Assembly: GCA_947624465.1 (NCBI GenBank)
Contig: CANQKJ010000123.1
Coordinates: 1-6,470, forward strand
Length of the DNA stretch: 6,470 nt
Direction: 5' to 3'
Source of the DNA: an uncultured Oscillospiraceae bacterium
Lineage (GTDB): Bacteria; Bacillota; Clostridia; Oscillospirales; Oscillospiraceae
Under the pieces are notes generated by a model. That model saw only the letters and a list, made by a program, of their open reading frames with translations. It did not search any database and was not told the DNA's origin. Below are positions 1 to 6,161 of this stretch, piece by piece; the first letter of the stretch is position 1, and each line of letters begins with the position of its first letter. The position numbers and the translations under genes were made by a program.

Positions 1-53
1 GGGCCGTAGTGGGCCTCGAATTCCCGCGCTTTTCGCAGCTTGTCGCTGATCAT
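1..53 (-). CDS. N-terminal fragment of a probable GH32 sucrose(-6-phosphate) hydrolase / beta-fructosidase (cut by window edge)
   Basis: Only the start is present: the ATG at 53-51 gives MISDKLRKAREFEAHYGP and runs off the left edge. The start is well supported. It overlaps the yesL stop codon in a TGATG junction (one shared base) and has a GGAGG at 65-61, seven bases upstream, inside the yesL coding end. The N-terminus carries no signal peptide, so the product is probably cytoplasmic. From memory of the family, intracellular GH32 enzymes of Firmicutes often begin with a short charged helix of the form K-L-x-K-A-R-x-(Y/F)-E just ahead of the WMNDPNG motif, and this start fits that pattern. 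That motif itself lies outside the window, so the family call is inference. The tight translational coupling shows it belongs to the same operon as the genes upstream. Confidence 0.6.
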   Translation of the reverse strand, partial: MISDKLRKAREFEAHYG

Positions 54-724
54 CAGGATCCCTCCGTTTCGCTGTTATCAGAGCCGTCGTCCCCGGCCGT
101 CTCTTTTTCCAGGTCCTCCGGCCGCATGTGCAGCAGGAACACCTTTTCCATGGTGACGCTGCCGATCCAGCAGGCCGCGGCGGGGGCGATCAGGAGCAGG
201 ACGGGGGCGGTCAGGATCAGGGCGGCCCCGGCCAGGATGGGCAGGAACACCCACAGGGACTTGATGGGGTGGGCCGCCATGAGCAGAAGGCTGAAGCGCA
301 GCACGTCCTTCACGCTCCCGTTGAACCGGGCGCAGTAGGCGGACAGCCAGGCCGTCCAGGTCACCGCCACGCAGATGAGGATCAGGATCACCCAGTAGAG
401 GTTCCCGATCAGCTTCCCCTGGAGGTACATGGAGCGGAACACCAGGGCGTCCACTGTCAGCAGGATCAGCAGGGCCAGGGCGGGCAACCAGGCCAGGGTG
501 GAGCGCCTCAGGTTCTCCCGGAAGGCATCCCAGAATGTCCGCCACAGATACCCCTCGTCCCGGCGGATGTATTTGTACACCGCGGCGTACAGGGCGGCGG
601 ACGACGCGCCCATGGTGACGATGGGGATGGAGAAGACCAGCCACAGGACGCTGAGGCAGATGCAGTCGGCGATATGGATCAGGCCGCGCATGAATTTGCT
701 GTCGATGTCAAACAGGCGTCTCAT
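53..724 (-). CDS. YesL/DUF624 family integral membrane protein
   Basis: A 223-residue protein of the size and character of the YesL (DUF624) family, small membrane proteins that recur beside Lpl/Yes-type sugar ABC importers and glycoside hydrolases in Firmicutes. Their molecular role is not established. The N-terminus is MRRLFDIDSKFMRGL. A first hydrophobic segment lies at about 18-36, running into the family-like P-I-V-T-M-G-A-S-S-A-A-L-Y stretch (34-46). Then comes an aromatic/charged region with W61, F64, F68 and N71, and further hydrophobic segments at about 77-95, 108-130 and 157-187 (perhaps two passes). The tail after residue 200 is acidic and hydrophilic. The start has a weak ribosome site (GGGGG at 737-733 or AAGGG nearer the ATG), unlike its neighbours; no better-placed internal start is visible. 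It lies 51 bases after the GH32 gene, and its stop overlaps the next start. Confidence 0.88.
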   Translation of the reverse strand: MRRLFDIDSKFMRGLIHIADCICLSVLWLVFSIPIVTMGASSAALYAAVYKYIRRDEGYLWRTFWDAFRENLRRSTLAWLPALALLILLTVDALVFRSMYLQGKLIGNLYWVILILICVAVTWTAWLSAYCARFNGSVKDVLRFSLLLMAAHPIKSLWVFLPILAGAALILTAPVLLLIAPAAACWIGSVTMEKVFLLHMRPEDLEKETAGDDGSDNSETEGS

Positions 725-775
725 TTCCCTTGCCCCCGCTCGTCAGATGTGTGGTTTGGATGGATTCAGGCGCTG

Positions 776-2524
776 TCACGGACGGGTGTACTCCCGCAAA
801 GAGGAAAACAGCACCGAATTGTTCTCCGCGAACAGCTGGATGGTCTTGCCGCTGGCCCCGTAGAGCCGGACGGTGAGGGCGGCCTGGCCGTCGATGTAGA
901 ACACGCCCGCCGAGCCCTCCTGGATGTAGGTGAAGGAGTAGTCCGTATTGGGCTCCAGGTCCACCGCCGTCTCGGTGATGAGGGTGCCGCCCTCGTTGAA
1001 CTGGAGCTGCACCTTGTCCTCCGCGGGGACCAGGGCGATGAACTTGTTTTTGTCGTCCCGGCCGTTGTAGTCAAAGCTGAGGCCGAAGGAGCCCTGGCCG
1101 GTATAGCGGAACTGGCCGGTGAGCTTGAAGCTCTCATAGCAGGTGAAGGCGTCGGCATAGGCGTAGACCGAGCCGGACTCCACGGAGACGTGGGTGTCCT
1201 CTGTGGCCAGCGCCCGCCGGACGGAGAAGGCGTCCTCCACGGCGTCCACCGGGGCCAGGGCCAGGGTGCCGTCCTCGTTTTGGAGCAGCTTCTGGACGGC
1301 CAGATTGCCCGCCCAGCCGGACACGTCCTGGGTGGAGGAGGGGGACTCGGACCGCCGGGCCCAGCCCACCATGTAGCAGTTTTCACCGTCCTCCACGTGC
1401 TTGGCGGCGTAGAACAGCTTGCCGTCCAGCCGGACAGGGTCCCCGTAGGGGCCGTAAGGGGTGTCGGACACGGCGTACCAGAGGGTGTCGTCCTGGGCGG
1501 AGTAGGTGATGTAGTACTTGCCGCCCATCTCAAAGGTGTCGGAGCACTCCAGGTTCCAGAAGTCGCCGTTCTTGGCCTCGTCGTTGGTGAAGATGACCCC
1601 GTCGTAGTGCCTGTTCGCCAGATCGGGGCTGAGGGTATATTTCAGGATGCGCGCCACCCCGCCCTGGGAGGCGGTGACGGTGAGGACGATGTTCCCGCTC
1701 TCGTCCACATATCCCTGGGGGTCCCGGAAGTCGTTTTTCTGGCCCAGCTCGGAGGGGGGCGTGATCTCCCAGCCCTCCAGCTTCTCGAAAGCGGTGGGGG
1801 TATCGCCCACGGCCACCATGATCTTTTCGGCGTACTCCAGGATGTTCCCGTCGCCGTGACCGGTATAGAAGAAGTAATACTTCCCGTCAACCTTCACCAC
1901 GGAGCCGGTGCCAATCCAGCTGTCCTGCCCGCCGGAGCGGTTGGCCTCCAGCACCGGGTCGTCGTACTCGGTGTAGGTGAGGAAGTCGGTGGTGGTGGTC
2001 AGATAGGCCGAGTGGTTATAGGAGTCGCCGGCCTCTTTCAGATAGTAGATGTAATAGGTGCCGTCCTCATAGTAGGGCATGGTGTCGCCCACATAGGGCT
2101 GGCTGGTGCCGTCCATCTCCGGGAGGAAGAAGGTGGTGTAGTCGTAAGCCTCCTCCTGGCTGCCGGGGGTGCGGAGGGAGGAGAAGTCCTTGTCGTTTCC
2201 GGGGTCGGAGACGGCGTCCCCGGTGTCCCGGTCCCAGCCGGCGTAGAGGGTCATATCGGCCTTGACCTTGTCCGCGCCTGCGTCCCAGGGCTGGGTGAGA
2301 CCGGCGTCCCGGAACCAGCCCAGGAAGGTGTAGCCCTCCCGGACGGGGGCCTCGGGGGCGGTGATGGTCTTGCCGGAGGACACCGTCTGGCCGGGGATGG
2401 TCAGGTCGGCGTCGGAGTTGTCGTCAAAGGTCACCGTGTACTCCGCGGTGGGGCCGCAGCCGCACAGCAGGGCGCTGAGGAGCAGGCACAGGGCGGTCAG
2501 CCCCGCGATGATGGTTCGTCTCAT
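776..2524 (-). CDS. Surface lipoprotein GH32-family glycoside hydrolase (fructan beta-fructosidase-like) with N-terminal InlB/Flg_new repeat
   Basis: A 582-residue predicted extracellular lipoprotein. The signal peptide is residues 1-22 with a lipobox L-C-G-C, so C23 is the likely lipidated residue. Residues about 28-97 form one Listeria-Bacteroides (InlB B / Flg_new) repeat, ending R-E-G-Y-T-F-L-G-W ... M-T-L-Y-A-G-W. Residues about 130-430 are a GH32 five-bladed propeller with all three catalytic positions readable: nucleophile D147 in V-G-D-T-M-P, transition-state aspartate D268 in F-R-D-P, and acid/base E326 in L-E-C-S-D. Spacings of 121 and 58 residues fit GH32 (Thermotoga invertase: D17, D138, E190). 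The GWAGNL strand (403-408) is also GH32-like. Residues about 431-582 form the C-terminal beta-sandwich, ending F-Y-I-D-G-Q-A-A-L-T-V-R. The expected reaction is release of fructose or fructo-oligosaccharides from a beta-fructan; exact linkage is unknown. An ATG 22 codons upstream (at 2590) lies in a hairpin and lacks a ribosome site. Confidence 0.85.
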   Translation of the reverse strand: MRRTIIAGLTALCLLLSALLCGCGPTAEYTVTFDDNSDADLTIPGQTVSSGKTITAPEAPVREGYTFLGWFRDAGLTQPWDAGADKVKADMTLYAGWDRDTGDAVSDPGNDKDFSSLRTPGSQEEAYDYTTFFLPEMDGTSQPYVGDTMPYYEDGTYYIYYLKEAGDSYNHSAYLTTTTDFLTYTEYDDPVLEANRSGGQDSWIGTGSVVKVDGKYYFFYTGHGDGNILEYAEKIMVAVGDTPTAFEKLEGWEITPPSELGQKNDFRDPQGYVDESGNIVLTVTASQGGVARILKYTLSPDLANRHYDGVIFTNDEAKNGDFWNLECSDTFEMGGKYYITYSAQDDTLWYAVSDTPYGPYGDPVRLDGKLFYAAKHVEDGENCYMVGWARRSESPSSTQDVSGWAGNLAVQKLLQNEDGTLALAPVDAVEDAFSVRRALATEDTHVSVESGSVYAYADAFTCYESFKLTGQFRYTGQGSFGLSFDYNGRDDKNKFIALVPAEDKVQLQFNEGGTLITETAVDLEPNTDYSFTYIQEGSAGVFYIDGQAALTVRLYGASGKTIQLFAENNSVLFSSLREYTRP

Positions 2525-2533
2525 GTTAACTAA

Positions 2534-2540
2534 CCTCCCT
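2534..2540 (-). promoter_or_regulatory. Ribosome binding site that fixes the GH32 start
   Basis: On the minus strand AGGGAGG is followed by nine bases and then the ATG at 2524. This, together with the signal peptide starting exactly there (M-R-R-T-I-I-A-G), decides against the longer reading frame beginning at 2590. Confidence 0.85.
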
Positions 2541-2568
2541 ATGTCGTTGAGCGCGTCCGCAGTACGCT

Positions 2569-2600
2569 TGCAGAGGGGATACCCAGGCATCCCCTCTGCA
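2569..2600 (-). other. Perfect 12-bp intergenic hairpin between the binding lipoprotein and GH32 genes
   Basis: TGCAGAGGGGAT at 2569-2580 and ATCCCCTCTGCA at 2589-2600 are exact inverted repeats around an 8-base loop. In the minus-strand transcript the hairpin sits 21 bases after the stop of the binding lipoprotein and 28 bases before the GH32 ribosome site. The bases that follow (AGCGTACTGC) contain no U run, so it is not a canonical intrinsic terminator. A partial attenuator, an mRNA 3'-end stabiliser that lets upstream genes be expressed more strongly, or a binding site for a protein are all possible. The structure is seen; the role is inference. Confidence 0.75.
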
Positions 2601-2621
2601 GGCGTTTTGCGTATAGTCGGA

Positions 2622-4403
2622 TCAGATCACGCTGCTCTGATAGATGGTGATGTTGGAGAACTCGATGGTCACCTCGCCCATTCCGGCCAGGTCGGCGGAG
2701 CCGAACTGGAACAGAAGCTCAAAGTCCATGTCGGTGATGAGGGTGTCGGTGGTGGTGAAGGTGAAGGTCTGCTCCTCGGTGGTGAAGTCGATGGCCTCGG
2801 ACAGGCGGGGGTCCCAGCCGCCGGCGGGGTTCAGGAAGAAGCCGCAGGAGACGGGCTTGGTGGCCTTGGCGGTGATCTCCACCGTGAAGTAGCTGTCGGC
2901 GGGCAGGGTCAGGTCCATGTAGAGCTTGTCGTGCCAGTCGGTGGTGCCGCCCTGGTCGATGCGGTAGTTGAGGCTGCCGTTCTCGGTCCAGATGGTGCCC
3001 ACGCCCCGCTCGTTGTCCTCGTCGGTGCCGTTATAGGTACCCCAGCTGTAATCGTCGCCCTCATAGGGGACGCCGAAGCTGTCGATGGTCTTCTCTGTGT
3101 TCAGGTCGCCCTCCACCTTGCCGAACTCCAGGGCGGTGACGGTGATGGTGTTGGCGGTGACGCCGTCGGAGGGGTTGCCGATCTGCATCCGGATCACGGG
3201 GTCGGACACGGCGTGCTCGGCGGTGAACACGTTGGTGATCTCCACCTCCTCGCCGGCGGCCAGGTTCAGGCTGTTGAAGTTGGCCCGGGCCGCGTCGGCC
3301 TGGGAGGCGCTCTCCACCAGCAGCTCGCCGGACTGGTCGCTGTCGGCCTTGACGGTGAAGCGGTAGTAGTACTTGGCGCCCGCCTCTACGGCCACGCCGG
3401 GCAGGGCCAGGTCGGCCTTGATGCTCCACACGCCGCCCTCGGTGGGATAGGAGTCGATCTGGAAGGCGGCCGCGCCGTCCGCCACGTTGGCCGTGGCGGA
3501 GGCCCCGTCCCCGGCGGAGACGGCGGCCTCAGCCGCGTCGGAGAAGGTGGCGGTATAGACGGGAGCCATGGTCTGCTCGCCGGTGATCTCATAGATCTCG
3601 ATCTTGTCGATGGTGACGGTGAAATCGCTGGGGGTGGTGTCGCCGGGGTTGTCGGGGTTGGGGGTGATCTTGCCCAGGTTCAGGAGCAGGTCGGCGGTGT
3701 TCTCCCCGGTGGAGGTGAAGTTCATCTCGATGGGGGCGATCTCAGGGCCGATGGGCAGGTTGTAGGCCCCGCCCAGGTTCTGATCGCCGGCGTTGGCCAG
3801 CAGGTGGGCGTAGGTGGGGGCGGTGGACTTGGCCCACACCTTCACCCGGTAGTCTGCCGCCTTCAGCTCCACGCCGGACTTGACCAGCTGGATGTCGGTG
3901 TCGCCGCTGCCGGGGTCGGTGATGTCGAACACATAGGCGCCCTGCTTCAGCGCGCCGGCGGCCTGGACACCGTCCGCGACTTTGGCGGTCCAGCCGTGGC
4001 TGTCGGCGGCCCTGTCGGAGAAGTCGAACTTCTGGAAGACCACCGCCTCGCCGGTCTGGCGGGTGACGGTGAGGGTGGCGTAGGCCTTGGCCTCCAGCCC
4101 GCCCTTGTCGGTGACAGTATAGGTCAGCTCATAGTCGCCGGGGTTCTCCGGGGTGGCCTTGCCGTTCTGGAAGGTCAGCTCGGGCAGGGAGGTGATGACG
4201 ATCTTGGCGGTCACGTCGCCGTCCTCCGCGTCGGTGGCGGAGACGCCAGCCATGGCGTCGAACTCGCTGCCGGCCTGGACGCTCTGGTCGGCCACGCCGG
4301 TGATCTCGGGGGCCGTGTTGTCCCCGCTCTGCCCGCAGGCAGAGACGGAGAACAGCAGGGCCAGGCACAGCAGTGCCGCGATAACTTTACGAAGCTGTTT
4401 CAT
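2622..4403 (-). CDS. Multidomain surface lipoprotein: Ig-like (DUF5011-type) domain plus three CBM-like beta-sandwich modules
   Basis: A 593-residue protein with no recognisable catalytic domain, probably a cell-surface glycan-binding protein. Residues 1-22 are a signal peptide with lipobox V-S-A-C, making C23 the lipid anchor. Residues about 30-114 read as a cadherin/PKD-like bacterial Ig domain of the DUF5011 type: T-A-P-E-I-T-G near the start, D-A-E-D-G-D-V-T in the middle, P-G-D-Y-E-L-T-Y-T-V-T-D near the end. Three modules of about 150 residues follow (about 121-275, 281-432, 441-593). Each has alternating beta-strand patterns and closes with a strand such as V-T-I-D-K-I-E-I-Y-E or V-T-I-E-F-S-N-I-T-I-Y, as in CBM4/9/22-type modules. 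The third is richest in exposed aromatics (Y452, W454, Y457, W472, W490, W530). The stop of the gene upstream overlaps its ribosome site, so it is translated together with the transporter binding protein. Ligand unknown; a fructan is inferred from the neighbouring GH32 gene. Confidence 0.75.
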   Translation of the reverse strand: MKQLRKVIAALLCLALLFSVSACGQSGDNTAPEITGVADQSVQAGSEFDAMAGVSATDAEDGDVTAKIVITSLPELTFQNGKATPENPGDYELTYTVTDKGGLEAKAYATLTVTRQTGEAVVFQKFDFSDRAADSHGWTAKVADGVQAAGALKQGAYVFDITDPGSGDTDIQLVKSGVELKAADYRVKVWAKSTAPTYAHLLANAGDQNLGGAYNLPIGPEIAPIEMNFTSTGENTADLLLNLGKITPNPDNPGDTTPSDFTVTIDKIEIYEITGEQTMAPVYTATFSDAAEAAVSAGDGASATANVADGAAAFQIDSYPTEGGVWSIKADLALPGVAVEAGAKYYYRFTVKADSDQSGELLVESASQADAARANFNSLNLAAGEEVEITNVFTAEHAVSDPVIRMQIGNPSDGVTANTITVTALEFGKVEGDLNTEKTIDSFGVPYEGDDYSWGTYNGTDEDNERGVGTIWTENGSLNYRIDQGGTTDWHDKLYMDLTLPADSYFTVEITAKATKPVSCGFFLNPAGGWDPRLSEAIDFTTEEQTFTFTTTDTLITDMDFELLFQFGSADLAGMGEVTIEFSNITIYQSSVI

Positions 4404-4412
4404 TTCGGCGCA

Positions 4413-4420
4413 CTCCCTTT
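4413..4420 (-). promoter_or_regulatory. Ribosome binding site overlapping the upstream stop codon
   Basis: The minus strand reads TTTTAAAGGGAG: the last two bases of the TAA stop of the solute-binding gene are the first As of the AAAGGGAG ribosome site, which lies nine bases from the ATG at 4403. This arrangement favours translational coupling of the two lipoprotein genes. Confidence 0.75.
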
Positions 4421-6116
4421 AAAAGCTGGCCGTATAGCGGTCATAGGCGTCCTGATAGATCTTCTGAATGGCGCTGAGGTTGACCCGGCCGTCCAGGTCG
4501 TTCTGGAAGGTGGTCCAGTCGGCGTCGGACACGCCGCCGTTCATCAGCCACTTGATCAGGTTGGTGCGGATGTAGTCATTCAGGTTGGACTCATAGCTGC
4601 TCAGGGTATTCAGCTCCTTCAGGGTGAACTGGAGGTTGGTGGGGCAGGGCACCACGCCATCGGGCACATAGGGCTTGGCGCACAGGTCCAGCCGCTCCAG
4701 GCGGAGCTGGGCACGGGGCTCCATGTGGACCACGCTGGTCCAGGCGTCCTCGGACAGATAGATGATGCCCAGAGGGGCGTTCTGGAGGCGCAGCTCGTCG
4801 GAGGTCATGCCCTCGGGCACTTCCTTCTGCACCAGCATGCCGTTCTCGTCCAGCTCCTCCTCATAGACGATGCCGATGGGGCCGTAGTTGATCTGGGCGG
4901 AGATCATGGGGTCATAATAGCGGTCGAAGTAGGCCAGCAGGACTTCCACGTTGGGCACGCCGTTGAAGAAGATGACCTCGCCGGTGCTGACCTCGGGGTT
5001 GTTGGACACGCAGACGGTCTGGTCGCCGTTGGGACCCACCAGGGGGGAGCAGCAGATGTAGTTCTCCGGGTTGGACACCACGGTCTCGCTCTCCCACCAG
5101 TAGAAGGCGCCGTAGGTCTCGTCCCCCTTGCCGTTGGCCAGGAAGTTGTCCTGGGAGATCTCAAAGGACACCTTGTCGATGAGACCCTTGGACACCCAGT
5201 CGGCGATGAAGTTGGTGGCCTCCTTGAAGCGGTCGTCCTGGACGGTGTAGGTGACCTTGCCGTCCACGATGACCCGGTGGTCGGTGTTGTCGTTCAGGCC
5301 GAACATGCCGTAGAGGTCGCACTGGTTGCCCTGCCAGTTGTTGTAGACGAAGCTCAGGGGCCGCTCGTCGTCCGTCTTGCCGTTGCCGTTCATGTCGTTG
5401 TCCCGGAAGTAGGCCAGCATGGCCTCCATCTGGGCGGCGGTGAGGGACAGGCCGTCCTTCAAATCGGCGGCGGTGAGGCCGGTGACGGTGCCGGCGTCGA
5501 TGGCGGCCTGGGCCCAGTTCTTGTTCAGGAACAGCAGGTTGGGGTGCTGGAGCAGGCCCATCTCCTCCACCCGGGGCAGGGAGTAGATCTTGCCGTCCTC
5601 GCTGGTGAGCTGCGCCTTGATGTCGGGGCGGTCGGCCAGAATCTTGGACAGGTTGGGCATGTACTCCAGATAGTCGCTGATGGGCAGCAGGACCTCGCGC
5701 TGGGCGTACTTGATGATCTCGCCGGCGCTCATGCCCGCGTGATAGATGGCGTCGGGCCGGTCGGAGGCGTTGCCGAAGATCAGGTTCTTCTGCTGGCCGT
5801 AGACGGACTCGGACACGTTCTCCCAGGACACGTACACGTTGGTGCTCTCATACAGGTCCTGCATGATCTTCATGTCGTTGTAGTCCAGGGCGGAGGCGTT
5901 CTTGGAGGAGTAGACGTTAAAGGAGATCTCCTGGGCGCCCTTGTCATTGAGGATGGGGGCGGTGGGGTCGGTCCACTGGAAGCCGTACTCGGACTTGAGG
6001 GTCTCGATGTCGGAGCCGCTCTGCTGCCCGCCGGGCCGGTTGCCGCTGGGGCCGCCGCAGGCGGCCAGAGTCAGCACCAGCGCCGCCAGCGCGAGGATGG
6101 AAAGAAACTTTTTCAT
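4419..6116 (-). CDS. Extracellular solute-binding lipoprotein of a CUT1/LplA-type carbohydrate ABC importer
   Basis: A 565-residue lipoprotein with signal peptide 1-19, lipobox L-A-A-C and lipidated C20, followed by a short Gly/Ser/Gln-rich linker to about 35. The mature part reads as the long LplA/YtcQ-type family 1 solute-binding protein (usually about 500-560 residues). It shows the early beta strand I-S-F-N-V-Y (64-69), P-D-A-I-Y (121-125), L-L-P-I-S-D-Y-L (143-150), G-K-I-Y-S-L-P (175-181) and L-F-L-N-K-N-W (195-201). At 239-250 lies an EF-hand-like loop D-N-D-M-N-G-N-G-K-T-D-D, common in this family and probably calcium-binding. Its role is to capture an oligosaccharide at the outer membrane face and deliver it to the permease encoded just upstream. 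The start has GGAGG at 6130-6126, nine bases from the ATG. It lies 45 bases after the permease stop and 15 before the next gene. Substrate is not readable from sequence; fructo-oligosaccharide is inferred from the GH32 gene. Confidence 0.92.
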   Translation of the reverse strand: MKKFLSILALAALVLTLAACGGPSGNRPGGQQSGSDIETLKSEYGFQWTDPTAPILNDKGAQEISFNVYSSKNASALDYNDMKIMQDLYESTNVYVSWENVSESVYGQQKNLIFGNASDRPDAIYHAGMSAGEIIKYAQREVLLPISDYLEYMPNLSKILADRPDIKAQLTSEDGKIYSLPRVEEMGLLQHPNLLFLNKNWAQAAIDAGTVTGLTAADLKDGLSLTAAQMEAMLAYFRDNDMNGNGKTDDERPLSFVYNNWQGNQCDLYGMFGLNDNTDHRVIVDGKVTYTVQDDRFKEATNFIADWVSKGLIDKVSFEISQDNFLANGKGDETYGAFYWWESETVVSNPENYICCSPLVGPNGDQTVCVSNNPEVSTGEVIFFNGVPNVEVLLAYFDRYYDPMISAQINYGPIGIVYEEELDENGMLVQKEVPEGMTSDELRLQNAPLGIIYLSEDAWTSVVHMEPRAQLRLERLDLCAKPYVPDGVVPCPTNLQFTLKELNTLSSYESNLNDYIRTNLIKWLMNGGVSDADWTTFQNDLDGRVNLSAIQKIYQDAYDRYTASF

Positions 6117-6125
6117 ACTGTGTTA

Positions 6126-6130
6126 CCTCC
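6126..6130 (-). promoter_or_regulatory. Ribosome binding site of the solute-binding protein gene
   Basis: A consensus GGAGG lies nine bases before the ATG at 6116, in the 45-base gap after the permease stop. The gap holds no visible promoter or terminator, so permease and binding protein are probably one transcript. Confidence 0.8.
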
Positions 6131-6161
6131 GGTTCGATGGTTGAGTTTAAGTGTTTGCGAA

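Noticed and set aside
766..1533. Other minus-strand frames over the GH32 and lipoprotein genes (for example 766-1533, 3061-3429, 4904-5164)
   Set aside because: They are shifted-frame shadows with Arg/Pro/Ser-rich, repetitive products and no domains, fully covered by genes with clear signal peptides and motifs.
776..2524. GH43 (arabinanase/xylosidase) assignment for the hydrolase
   Set aside because: GH43 shares the propeller fold and a D/D/E triad, but F-R-D-P, the Cys directly after the acid/base Glu, the GWAGNL strand, and the C-terminal beta-sandwich ending F-Y-I-D-G all fit GH32 better.
128..2533. An 801-codon open frame on the plus strand, antisense to yesL and the GH32 gene
   Set aside because: Its product is a low-complexity Gly/Val/Gln/His-rich sequence with no domain, there is no ribosome site, and it lies opposite two well-supported genes. 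In GC-rich coding DNA with G/C at third positions, long antisense frames arise by chance.
2525..2590. A longer GH32 frame starting 22 codons upstream at 2590
   Set aside because: The upstream ATG sits in the hairpin, has no ribosome site, and would place a polar segment before the signal peptide. The start at 2524 has AGGGAGG at nine bases.
2569..2600. Intrinsic terminator reading of the hairpin
   Set aside because: In the direction of transcription no U run follows the stem, and the downstream gene is functionally linked. A short T run exists only on the plus-strand side (GGCGTTTTGCG), where no gene ends.
2525..2621. An internal promoter in the 97-base gap
   Set aside because: A TATAC stretch is present near 2612-2616 on the minus strand, but no convincing -35 box lies at the right distance, so I do not call a promoter.
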